From the IMG/VR virus record IMGVR_UViG_3300043420_001594, positions 1 to 53,592 of that record: a stretch of 53,592 nt of DNA, one strand, 5' to 3'. A model generated the notes under the pieces. That model saw only the letters and a list, made by a program, of their open reading frames with translations. It ran no database searches and was not told the origin of the DNA. This document shows, piece after piece, positions 23,771 through 32,321 of this stretch. Position numbers and translations under genes: made by a program. This DNA comes from a virus. Position 1 is the first letter of the stretch. Each line of letters begins with the position of its first letter.

Positions 23771-25648
23771 ATGGCGGATGGAGTCAATCTAGGGGATCGG
23801 CGCCCACGCGCCCGATCTATCGGACGTCCAGAAACGTTCTACCCGAGCCCGTTTTTCGATATCGCGCAGAACTACATCCCACGGTCCGTTAAGGACACGT
23901 TCGATTGGTGTCAGTTCTACCAGTTGACCAACCCGCTGATCAGCAACGTCACCAACAAGATGTCGACGTACGCGATCACGGACCTGGTGTATGACGACGA
24001 AAATGAGGGTGTGGTTGACGAATACAGGGCGTTGTTCGAGAAGCAGTTTCGTCTCAGGACCTTTCTGGTAGAGACGAATTTGGATCGCTTTACCTACGGT
24101 AACTCGTTCGTGTCGGTCTCGTTTCCGTTCATCAAGATGCTGCAGTGCCGGCATTGTGGCGTCTCCAAGGAGGCCAGCAAGCTGAAGTATCAGTTTCGCG
24201 GTTTCAAGTTCGTGATCGACTGCAAGGACTGTGGGCAGTCCGGTGACGCCCTCGCCAAGGACGAGCCGGTCAAGAATCGGATGAAGATTCAGCTGATCCG
24301 CTGGAACCCCAAGAGCATCTCACTCAAGCACAATGAGTTGACGGGCGAAACCAAGTACTACTACTCGATGCCCCGCCAGATCAAGAACGAGATCATGCTG
24401 GGCAAACGGGACGTCCTGCAACAGACCCCGCAGGCCTTCATCGACGCGCTAGCTGCCGGAAAGGCGATCAGTCTGGACTCCAACAAGATCTTCCATGCCA
24501 GACGTCCGTCGGTCTCGCGGGATCCGTACGACAATGGCTGGGGCGCCCCCATGCTGCTGCCGGTCCTGAAGGACGTGTTCTTCCTGCAGGTGTTGAGGAA
24601 GGCGCAGGAAGCGGTGGCGATGGAGCACATCGTGCCGATGCGCACGATGTTCCCGCAGATTACGGCCGACGGTAACAATCCGTACGCCCACATCAATCTG
24701 AAGGACTGGCAGAAAGAGGTCGAGGGCCAGATCAAGAGGTGGCGTCAGGACAACAACCACATCCCCGTCATGCCGGTTCCGATCGGAACGCAGACGATTG
24801 GTGGTCAGGGTAGGGCCATGCTCCTGTTCCAGGAGTTGCGTGCGATCTCTGACGTCATCATCGCGGGCATGGGGGTGCCGACCGGTTTCGTGTACGGCGA
24901 GGCCATGTACTCGGGCGCCAGCGTGAACATGCGGGCCCTGGAGAACGAGTTCTTGGGCAACCGGCAGGACATGTTGCGGCTGGTTGAGTTCGTCCGTGAC
25001 CGTGTCGCCACGTTCTTGGACTTGCCGGCAATCCGCCTGCGTTTCAAGCCCTTCAAGATGGCAGACGACATGCAACGCACCCAGATGCTGATGCAGATGA
25101 GCCAGTCTGGATACGTATCGCGCCGCACCATGCTGCAGTCGATGGATTTCGACTACGCGACTGAGATGGAGATCATCCAGAGCGAGATGTTGGACGCGCA
25201 GAAGAACCAGCGCAAGCAGGCCATCGCGCAGGCGGAGACCCAGGGCGAGGCCATGCTCGCCAGCACCAGGTACCAGATTGAGGCCCAGCAGGCACAGCAG
25301 CAGGCCGCGGCAGAATCGCAACCCCCCATTCCTCCGGGAGGCGCCGCCCCACCAGAACAGGTGCCGCCCGAGCAGGCGCCCCCACCACCCGAAGAGGCGG
25401 CACCACCTCCAGCGGCCGGAAACCAAGTGGTCGATCTGTTCGCGGAAGCCAAAAAGATCAGTAGCCAGCTAAAAAAGATGGATGAGGTTGAGCGGTACCA
25501 GGCTCTGGCCCGCATCAAAGCCCAGAATCCAGACCTATACATGCTGATCAACCAGGCCGTGGCTGGAGGGAACGGCAATAACCGTCCCCTCCAGCCGTTG
25601 CCCGAGAAGCTACCCCCCAGGGCTGGACCCGGTAGGGCGCAGATTTAG
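23771..25648 (+). CDS. Portal protein with zinc-ribbon insert, 625 aa
   Basis: The ATG at 23771 has GGGAG 7 bases upstream. Portal features are a long N-terminal helical/beta part, TPQAFIDALAAGKAISLDSN and KIFHARRPSVSRDPYDNGWG (a typical portal loop), VLKDVFFLQVLRKAQEAVA, MLLFQELRAISDVIIAGMGV and the long C-terminal helix with MQMSQSGYVSRRTM. The portal dodecamer forms the DNA entry channel and docks terminase. An insert with C126, C129, C151 and C154 (CRHC, CKDC) looks like a zinc ribbon, unusual for portals. The C-terminal 120 residues are Gln/Pro/Ala-rich and probably disordered. Confidence 0.85.
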   Translation: MADGVNLGDRRPRARSIGRPETFYPSPFFDIAQNYIPRSVKDTFDWCQFYQLTNPLISNVTNKMSTYAITDLVYDDENEGVVDEYRALFEKQFRLRTFLVETNLDRFTYGNSFVSVSFPFIKMLQCRHCGVSKEASKLKYQFRGFKFVIDCKDCGQSGDALAKDEPVKNRMKIQLIRWNPKSISLKHNELTGETKYYYSMPRQIKNEIMLGKRDVLQQTPQAFIDALAAGKAISLDSNKIFHARRPSVSRDPYDNGWGAPMLLPVLKDVFFLQVLRKAQEAVAMEHIVPMRTMFPQITADGNNPYAHINLKDWQKEVEGQIKRWRQDNNHIPVMPVPIGTQTIGGQGRAMLLFQELRAISDVIIAGMGVPTGFVYGEAMYSGASVNMRALENEFLGNRQDMLRLVEFVRDRVATFLDLPAIRLRFKPFKMADDMQRTQMLMQMSQSGYVSRRTMLQSMDFDYATEMEIIQSEMLDAQKNQRKQAIAQAETQGEAMLASTRYQIEAQQAQQQAAAESQPPIPPGGAAPPEQVPPEQAPPPPEEAAPPPAAGNQVVDLFAEAKKISSQLKKMDEVERYQALARIKAQNPDLYMLINQAVAGGNGNNRPLQPLPEKLPPRAGPGRAQI

Positions 25649-25840
25649 ACCCATCAGCATGATGGACCTGTCACCACACCGATCGCACTTCCCCATCTGG
25701 TAGTGCGTCGATGGAATGTCATAATGGCGGACGCATTTTGGGCACACCCAGAGGGCTGTCCACGACTCGAAGTGGCGGCAGTCCCGGCAGTCCTTGGGAT
25801 CCGCGCACCACCCGTCCTTCAGACTACATCGGGTCCTCAT
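25610..25840 (-). CDS. Small zinc-ribbon protein on opposite strand, 76 aa
   Basis: The ATG at 25840 shares bases with the stop of the 35-aa gene (TAATG). Eight Cys appear in pairs: CSLKDGWCADPKDCRDC near the N-terminus, then VCPKC and KCDRCGD, the last two typical of a zinc ribbon. The end overlaps the portal 3' end by 39 bases, tail to tail. It lies in a two-gene minus-strand unit driven by promoter cassette P3, embedded between portal and RNA polymerase genes. A regulator of transcription or an RNA polymerase-binding factor is an attractive guess, not shown. Confidence 0.7.
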   Translation of the reverse strand: MRTRCSLKDGWCADPKDCRDCRHFESWTALWVCPKCVRHYDIPSTHYQMGKCDRCGDRSIMLMGLNLRPTGSSPGG

Positions 25841-25947
25841 TACTTTTCCGGGTCGAGCGCGTCCTCGACGGCGTCATCAAATTCGCCCAGGCTTGACATG
25901 CCGCAGCCGGGGCTCCACTCGACTATCGCCTCAACCCTGTTCTTCAT
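25840..25947 (-). CDS. Small acidic protein, 35 aa
   Basis: The ATG at 25947 has AGGAGGAG 6-7 bases upstream, a very strong site. It encodes MKNRVEAIVEWSPGCGMSSL followed by an acidic tail (GEFDDAVEDALDPEK), and its stop overlaps the zinc-ribbon start. First gene behind promoter cassette P3. Too short for family assignment. Confidence 0.6.
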   Translation of the reverse strand: MKNRVEAIVEWSPGCGMSSLGEFDDAVEDALDPEK

Positions 25948-25996
25948 GGTAGACTCCTCCTGGAGAGCGGATAAAGTTGGATAGACGTGTGCTCTC

Positions 25997-26033
25997 CATC
26001 ATTCTTATACCCATGCAGAGACCCGAACTTGCC
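25997..26033 (-). promoter_or_regulatory. Promoter cassette P3
   Basis: Minus strand: GGCAAGTTCGG, then GGGTATAAGAATGATGG with the same spacing as P1 and P2. The leader again has TATCCAAC and TTTATCC elements and ends in AGGAGGAG. It drives the 35-aa and zinc-ribbon genes, away from the RNA polymerase gene, whose own ribosome site overlaps the upstream end. Confidence 0.6.
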
Positions 26034-26044
26034 AGGAGGCCAGG

Positions 26045-29000
26045 ATGTCAGTTCTAGACCCCGAGAGAGTCATGCGGACTCTCGAAGACCGGGTGGCGGA
26101 CAGGATCAAGTCGTTCTTTCCACTGAAGGGTAAGAAGCAGACGTTGGTTGTTCGCGACGTCTATGCCGGCAAGGATGTGGACGTCGATGATATCCACGAA
26201 CAGAAGAAGGCTCGCCTACGGGGGAAGACCTGGTCGACCGGCGTGTACGGAAACATCGATCTGGTCGACAACGCTACCGGAAAGGTCGTGGACAGCGCCG
26301 ACAGCATCAAACTGCTCAGCCTGCCCAAGATCACGCGTCGGTACAGCTACATCATCGAAGGCAGTGAGTATCAGGCCGACAACCAGTGGCGGTTGAAGTC
26401 TGGCGTGTACGCCCGCGAGAAAGCCAACGGGGAACTGGAGACCCAGTTCAATCTGGCGAAGGGGCGTGGATTCCGCATGGGGTTCGACCCGCAGAAGCGG
26501 CGATTCCAGCTGTCGTACGGCACCGCCAATATCCCGCTCCTCCCAGTCCTCCAGGCCATGGGTGTGCCGGACGAGCAGATCCGTAAGTCGTGGGGCGATC
26601 AAGTCTACGCGGCCGCGGTGGCTCAGAAGTCCAAGGGCCAGCTTGTGAAGTTGGCCAGGGCGTTGGAGCCCTACAAGTCCGTGGACACTGACGCGGACGC
26701 CATTCCGATTATTCGGGATTCGTACGGTGCCACTGTCCTGAACCCCGACACCACCGCAATCACGCTCGGTAAGCCGCACGACAAAGTGACGGGCGACGCC
26801 CTCTTATCATCGGCTAATAAGTTGCTGGGGATCAGCCGGGGTGAGCAGGAGGTCGATAACCGAGACTCCCTGCGCTTCAAAGAACTGTGGTCGATTGAGG
26901 ATCACCTGCCCGAGCGCATCCAAAACTCCGCTAAGCGGATCCGTCTCAAGATGATGAACAACCTGGACCGAAAGAGTCAGGTCCGTCAGATCGTCACCAA
27001 CGACGTGTTCAACGTTCCGGTCAAGGCGTTCTTCACCAGCACGTCGCTGTCCCAGCAGACCAGCCAGGTCAACCCGATCGATATGATCGGCGGATTCCTC
27101 CGCACCACCATCATGGGCCCTGGTGGTATTTCGAACGAGAATGCGGTCGGCATGGACGCCAAGATGATCGACCCCAGCTTCCTGGGATTCGTGGATCCGG
27201 TCCACACCCCTGAGGGCGAGAAGTCGGGTGTGACGGGGCACCTGTCGCTGGGTGTCTCTAAGCGTGGTGTGGAACCGACGATTCGCGTGTGGGATACGGC
27301 GGCGAAGCAGTACACCGACAAGACTCCGACCGAATTGGCGCTCAAGAACGTGGCGTTCGCGGACCAGTACCTGTTTGCGAAGGGCAAGGAACCTCAGATC
27401 CGCGGTAAGGTCGCGACCGTCATTCCTCCGGGTGGTTCGGATCCCGTGGTGGTGGACCCTAAGGAAGTGGGCTACATCCTGCAGTCACCTAAGACCGTCT
27501 TCTCCATGACCGCCAATCTGGTGCCTTTCTTGGCGTCCGACCAGGCCAACCGCGCCGGTATGGCGACCCGTCACATGGAGCAGGCCATCTCCCTAAAGAA
27601 CCGGGAGGAACCTCTCGTCCAGACAGTCAGCGGCAACCCAAACGAGCGCTACGGTACGTGGGAGAAGATCATGGGGTCGTTGAACTCCCATGCCGCCCCC
27701 GTATCTGGGAAGGTCGAGTCCATCACGTCTGACTCCATCACGTTGGTGGACGCGGACAAGAAGAAGCACGTCGTGCAGCTGTACGACAACTTTCCGCTCA
27801 ACGACGCCAAGGCCTTCATCTCCAGTACCCCCACCATCAAGGTGGGGGACACGGTGGAGAAGGGGCAGTTGGTGGCCGACACCAACTTCACCAAGGGTGG
27901 GGCGCTCTCGATGGGCATGAATCTCCGTATCGGATTCCTACCCTACAAGGGGTTGGTGTTCGAGGACGGCATCGTGATCAGCGAGACCGGGTCCAGGAAA
28001 CTGACCAGCGAGCACCTCCATAAGTCCAGAGCCTATCTGGACAAGGAGATGTACCTGGGTCTCAAGAAGTTCCGCGCCAACTATCCGGGCGTCGTGACGG
28101 ACGAGAACGCCAAGAAATTGGACGAGGACGGCGTCATCAAGAAGGGGGAGATCGTCAACCCCGGCGACACCATCATGACGATCCTGCAGAAGTCGGATCC
28201 TTCGAGTGAGCAGCTCATGCTCAGGGGCATCCACAAGGCCTTGGTACGCCCGTGGAAGAACAAATCCGTCACATGGGACAAGCCCTACTCAGGCGTCGTG
28301 ACGGACGTGGTGCGTAACGGCAAGGAAGTGCAGGCCTTCATCAAGACTGAGGAGCCCGCCGATATTGGCGATAAACTTTCTGGCCGCCACGGCAACAAAG
28401 GTGTCATCACGGCCGTGATCCCGGACGAGGAGATGCCGAAGGACAAGGACGGCAACCCTCTCGAGATCATCGTGAACCCTTCGGGCGTTCCGGGCCGCAT
28501 CAACTTGGGGCAGGTGTTGGAGACCAGCCTCGCCAAAGTGGCGGACAAGAGGGGCGAGCCCTACGCGGTCGACAACTTTCAGCCCGTCGACGGCAAGAAG
28601 ATCATTCAGGTCAAAGGCCACTGGCGCACCATCAAGAAGGAGACGGGCGAAGTGACGCGCACGTGGGTTGACCCGCATGAGCGTGAGGTCGGTTACCACG
28701 AGCTCGTCAAACAGGAACTCCAGGCCAACAAGGTCAGCGAAACGGAAGAACTGTTTGACGGCGTGACCGGCAAGAGCCTTGGGCAGGTTCTGGTCGGCAA
28801 ACAGTACATCATCAAGCTGATGCACCAGATCGACAAGAAGTTGTCGGCCCGGTCACACGGCTACGGCAACGAGTACGACCAGAATCTCCAGCCCAAGGGC
28901 GGTGGCAAGGCGGGCGCACAGCGATTTGGTGAGCTCGGCTACTACGCCATGCTGGCGCACGGGTCCGTCCACAACCTCCGCGAAGCCGCCACTTACAAGG

Positions 29001-32000
29001 GCGACAAGCAGCAGGATGAGGTGTGGACGGCCCTACAGGCTGGTGAGCCCCTGCCCACCCCGAAACCATCGTTTGCGTACCAGAAGTTCCTAGCCTACCT
29101 GAATGCGGTGGGCGTGAACGTCGACAAAGAGGGCAACGAGCTAATCGTCAAGCCCTTCACAGATGCCCTGATCCTCGCCCAGTCCAACGGAGAACTCACC
29201 GATGCCTCCAAGGTGGTGCGTGGTAAGGACCTGAAGCCCGAGAAGGGTGGTCTGTTCGACGAGCAGGTAACGGGCGGTCCCGGTGGAAAGAACTGGTCCC
29301 ACATCGTGCTGGCGGACCGGATCCCCAATCCTCTATTCGAGAAGGCGATCGTGTCACTGCTTGGCCTGCGGGAAGCGGATTATGACGCGGTAATATCTGG
29401 AGAGAAGGGGTACACCAAGGACGGGAAGCTGGTTCCGGCCGAAGAGGCCGACAAGACCGGTCCCTCCGCCATCGTGGAGCGGCTCAAGAAGGTGAAGGTC
29501 GACGAAGAGTTGGCCTCGGCGCTGGAGGCCGTGAAGACGGCGCGACGCACAGACCTCGACCGCGCCAACAAGAAGGTCAAGTACCTGCGGGCCCTCAAGA
29601 ACACAGAGCTGTCGGCTGACTTGGCCTACACGCTCGGAAACCTGCCGGTCCTCCCCCCGGTGTTTCGCCCCGTCAGCACGATGGAGGGCGGTGACCTCAA
29701 CATCGACGGCCTCAACATGCTGTACCGGGACGTCGCCCTGCTGAACGGTAAGCTCAAGGAAGCGGAAGGTGTGTTGCCCGACGAGGCGGTCGCCTCTCTG
29801 CGCAAGGACCTGTACGACGCAGTGGACGCGCTGATGGGCACGCGCCCCGACAGCGAAGGGGGCAAGACCGAGGACGGGCAACCTAAACCGCCCGGTATCC
29901 TAACGATCCTGTCGGGACGCTCCAGCCCCAAGACCAGCTACTTTCACGACAAGCTGATGGACCGGCCGCAAGACCTGTCCATGCGCTCTGTCATCGTTCC
30001 GGACATGACGCTGGGTCTCGACGAGGTAGGCATCCCACGCAAGGGCGCGATGAAGGTGTACCGCCCCTTCGTGGTTCGTGAGCTGGTACGGATGGGATAC
30101 ACGCCGCTCCAGGCTCGGGAGGAGATGGAGAAGAAGACCGCGCTGGCCAACAGGGCGTTGGATGTGGTGGTGTCGCAACGACCCGTTCTGTTCAAGCGGG
30201 ACCCCGTCCTCCACAAGTTCGGGATCATGGCGTTTCGCCCACGTCTGCATGATGAGCTGGCCATCCACATCCACCCGCTGGTGACCGGTGGCTTTAACGC
30301 CGACTTTGACGGCGACGCCATGGCGATCTTCGTGCCGGTATCCAATGAGGCGGTGCAGGAAGCCTACAAGATGCTTCCGTCCAACAACCTCTACAACGCC
30401 GCGACCGGCAAGGTGATGTACCAGCCCTCCATGGAGAGCCAGCTCGGTCTCTACCTGATAACGCAGTTCGGTAAGGAGACGGGCAAGAAGTATGGGTCGG
30501 ACAAGCAGCTGATGGACGATGTGAGGGCCGGCAAGACCCTCATGACGGACGTGGTGACGGTCGGTGGCAAGAAGACGACGGCCGGCCGGCTCTCTTTCTA
30601 CAACACGCTGCCCGAGTCTGTCCGCGACGACTCCTACCTCACGGATCCCACGCAGGTGATGGGCGACAAAAACCTTCAGAAGGTAATGCGCAAGATCGCG
30701 ACCAAGCAGCCGGGAGAGTTCGCCAACGTGATCGACAAGATCAAGGACCTGGGCTTCAATCACTCCTACGACATCGGCTTCTCTTTCGACCTCAACGATT
30801 TCGACACCCTGCGCAACATCCGTCAGGACGCCCTCAAGAAGGCGGAGGCGGAGGTACTGAAGATCAGGGCATCCAAGATGACGCCTGCTCAGCAGGAGGC
30901 CAAGATCGTGGATGCGTACACCCAGGCCACCAAGGACATGAGCGTGGAGGCCAAGAAGGTGCTGGGTAGTAAAGGCAACAAGCTGTTCGCGATGAACCAG
31001 GCGGGCGTCAAGCCGAGTTGGGCGCAGCTCCAGCAGATGGTGCTGGCGCCCATGCTGCTCCAGAACGCCAAGGGCCGGACCATCCCGGTCCCCGTCACCA
31101 AGTCGTACGCCGAAGGGCTCGATACCTCCGGCTACTGGGTCGCCAGCTCCGGCGCCCGCAAGGGGTTGGTCGAGAAGGTGCTGCAGGTCCAGGAACCGGG
31201 CGCACTGTCCAAGCAGATCGTCAACACGGTGGTGCCGTACGTCGTCACCAATCCTGACTGCGGCACCAAGAGCGGTATCGCGTTGGGCGTGGACGACTCG
31301 GACCTGGTGGACCGGTACGTCGCCAAGGACACGGCTCTGGAGAAAGGCGGGGTCATTCCGGCCGGAACCCTCATCACCCCGTCGGTGGTGGCGAACCTGA
31401 AGGCCAACAAGATCACCAGAGTCGTGGCCCGCTCGCCCATGAAGTGCGAGTCACCGAAGGGGTTGTGTTCAAAATGCTACGGTCTGTCGGACGGTGGCCA
31501 GCCGTTGGCGGTCGGCACCAACATCGGCGTGCTGGCTGGCCAGGCCATCGGTGAGCGCGGCACTCAGCTGTCGATGAAGTCATTCCACACCGGTGGTTTG
31601 GCTGGGTCGGGGAGCAGCGTGGTGGGTGGTTTGGAACGGATCTCCGAGCTCTTGAAAATGCCGAAGATCCTGCCCAACGCCGCCACCATCTCGCACGCCA
31701 ACGGAGACGTCACCAAGATCGAGAAGAGTCCGGTAGGTGGTTGGGACGTATCAGTCGGTAATGAGACTCACTACGTTCCTGCCAGTCGCTCACTCCTGGT
31801 TCGGAAGGGCGAGAAGGTCAAGAAGGGTCAGCAACTCTCCAGCGGATCGATCGATCCGCGCGAACTGCTCGAACAAACCAACATGGAGACGGTGCAGCGC
31901 TACATCTCCGACGAGATCCACAAGGTCTACGCGGCCGAAGGTATCAAGCGTCGTAACGTCGAGGTGGTGACCAAGGCGCTGACCAATTTGGGGCGCGTAG

Positions 32001-32311
32001 AAGACCCGGGCGATAACGACCAGTTTATCCGCGGCGACTTCATCTCGCTGAACCACGCCCAGTCGCTGAACCGGGAGAAGCAGCACGCCAACCCGATTCA
32101 AGTCTCGCCGGTCCTGCGAGGAACCGAGACCTTGGCGCTCGACCAGTCTGATGACTGGATGGCCCGCATGCAGTATCGTAAGCTCAAGGAGACGCTGACC
32201 CGCGCCGCCAACGAGAATTGGAAATCCAACATTCACGGCGTCCACCCCACCCCGGCCATCGCGTACGGGGCGGAATTCGGCCGCAACACGACGGGCGAGG
32301 GTCCGTACTGA
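26045..32311 (+). CDS. Single-chain fused beta/beta-prime RNA polymerase, 2088 aa
   Basis: The ATG at 26045 has AGGAGG 6 bases upstream. Residues 1-1020 match the RpoB order: the rifampicin-region analogue LSQQTSQVNPIDMIGG at about 335-350, VDPVHTPEGEKSGV, the catalytic lysines in GDKLSGRHGNKG (K777, K785) and the C-terminal GGKAGAQRFGELGYYAMLAHG. From about 1040 the chain matches RpoC: LPVLPPVFRP, NADFDGDAM (D1420, D1422, D1424, the Mg-binding triad), the bridge helix region SSGARKGL, four Cys of the C-terminal zinc site (C1739, C1801, C1808, C1811) and the trigger loop SMKSFHTGG (M1844-H1848). No stop separates the halves. The beta-prime N-terminal zinc domain is missing: GLFDEQVTGGPGGKNWSHI runs directly on. 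No alpha, omega or sigma gene is in the window. Probably transcribes phage genes independently of, or alongside, host polymerase. Confidence 0.95.
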   Translation: MSVLDPERVMRTLEDRVADRIKSFFPLKGKKQTLVVRDVYAGKDVDVDDIHEQKKARLRGKTWSTGVYGNIDLVDNATGKVVDSADSIKLLSLPKITRRYSYIIEGSEYQADNQWRLKSGVYAREKANGELETQFNLAKGRGFRMGFDPQKRRFQLSYGTANIPLLPVLQAMGVPDEQIRKSWGDQVYAAAVAQKSKGQLVKLARALEPYKSVDTDADAIPIIRDSYGATVLNPDTTAITLGKPHDKVTGDALLSSANKLLGISRGEQEVDNRDSLRFKELWSIEDHLPERIQNSAKRIRLKMMNNLDRKSQVRQIVTNDVFNVPVKAFFTSTSLSQQTSQVNPIDMIGGFLRTTIMGPGGISNENAVGMDAKMIDPSFLGFVDPVHTPEGEKSGVTGHLSLGVSKRGVEPTIRVWDTAAKQYTDKTPTELALKNVAFADQYLFAKGKEPQIRGKVATVIPPGGSDPVVVDPKEVGYILQSPKTVFSMTANLVPFLASDQANRAGMATRHMEQAISLKNREEPLVQTVSGNPNERYGTWEKIMGSLNSHAAPVSGKVESITSDSITLVDADKKKHVVQLYDNFPLNDAKAFISSTPTIKVGDTVEKGQLVADTNFTKGGALSMGMNLRIGFLPYKGLVFEDGIVISETGSRKLTSEHLHKSRAYLDKEMYLGLKKFRANYPGVVTDENAKKLDEDGVIKKGEIVNPGDTIMTILQKSDPSSEQLMLRGIHKALVRPWKNKSVTWDKPYSGVVTDVVRNGKEVQAFIKTEEPADIGDKLSGRHGNKGVITAVIPDEEMPKDKDGNPLEIIVNPSGVPGRINLGQVLETSLAKVADKRGEPYAVDNFQPVDGKKIIQVKGHWRTIKKETGEVTRTWVDPHEREVGYHELVKQELQANKVSETEELFDGVTGKSLGQVLVGKQYIIKLMHQIDKKLSARSHGYGNEYDQNLQPKGGGKAGAQRFGELGYYAMLAHGSVHNLREAATYKGDKQQDEVWTALQAGEPLPTPKPSFAYQKFLAYLNAVGVNVDKEGNELIVKPFTDALILAQSNGELTDASKVVRGKDLKPEKGGLFDEQVTGGPGGKNWSHIVLADRIPNPLFEKAIVSLLGLREADYDAVISGEKGYTKDGKLVPAEEADKTGPSAIVERLKKVKVDEELASALEAVKTARRTDLDRANKKVKYLRALKNTELSADLAYTLGNLPVLPPVFRPVSTMEGGDLNIDGLNMLYRDVALLNGKLKEAEGVLPDEAVASLRKDLYDAVDALMGTRPDSEGGKTEDGQPKPPGILTILSGRSSPKTSYFHDKLMDRPQDLSMRSVIVPDMTLGLDEVGIPRKGAMKVYRPFVVRELVRMGYTPLQAREEMEKKTALANRALDVVVSQRPVLFKRDPVLHKFGIMAFRPRLHDELAIHIHPLVTGGFNADFDGDAMAIFVPVSNEAVQEAYKMLPSNNLYNAATGKVMYQPSMESQLGLYLITQFGKETGKKYGSDKQLMDDVRAGKTLMTDVVTVGGKKTTAGRLSFYNTLPESVRDDSYLTDPTQVMGDKNLQKVMRKIATKQPGEFANVIDKIKDLGFNHSYDIGFSFDLNDFDTLRNIRQDALKKAEAEVLKIRASKMTPAQQEAKIVDAYTQATKDMSVEAKKVLGSKGNKLFAMNQAGVKPSWAQLQQMVLAPMLLQNAKGRTIPVPVTKSYAEGLDTSGYWVASSGARKGLVEKVLQVQEPGALSKQIVNTVVPYVVTNPDCGTKSGIALGVDDSDLVDRYVAKDTALEKGGVIPAGTLITPSVVANLKANKITRVVARSPMKCESPKGLCSKCYGLSDGGQPLAVGTNIGVLAGQAIGERGTQLSMKSFHTGGLAGSGSSVVGGLERISELLKMPKILPNAATISHANGDVTKIEKSPVGGWDVSVGNETHYVPASRSLLVRKGEKVKKGQQLSSGSIDPRELLEQTNMETVQRYISDEIHKVYAAEGIKRRNVEVVTKALTNLGRVEDPGDNDQFIRGDFISLNHAQSLNREKQHANPIQVSPVLRGTETLALDQSDDWMARMQYRKLKETLTRAANENWKSNIHGVHPTPAIAYGAEFGRNTTGEGPY
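26806..26818 (+). repeat. Dispersed 13-mer site I
   Basis: ATCATCGGCTAAT inside the RNA polymerase gene. Confidence 0.5.
29382..29394 (+). repeat. Dispersed 13-mer site J (ATGA variant)
   Basis: ATGACGCGGTAAT inside the RNA polymerase gene; differs from the consensus at the third base. Confidence 0.35.
31750..31762 (+). repeat. Dispersed 13-mer site K
   Basis: ATCAGTCGGTAAT inside the RNA polymerase gene. A one-mismatch relative (TTCAGAAGGTAAT) lies at 30675-30687. Confidence 0.5.
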
Positions 32312-32321
32312 TCGGGAGTTC

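Noticed and set aside
24449-25426. A 325-residue minus-strand frame opposite the portal gene
   Set aside because: Leu/His/Arg-rich shadow; the portal frame is clearly the coding one.
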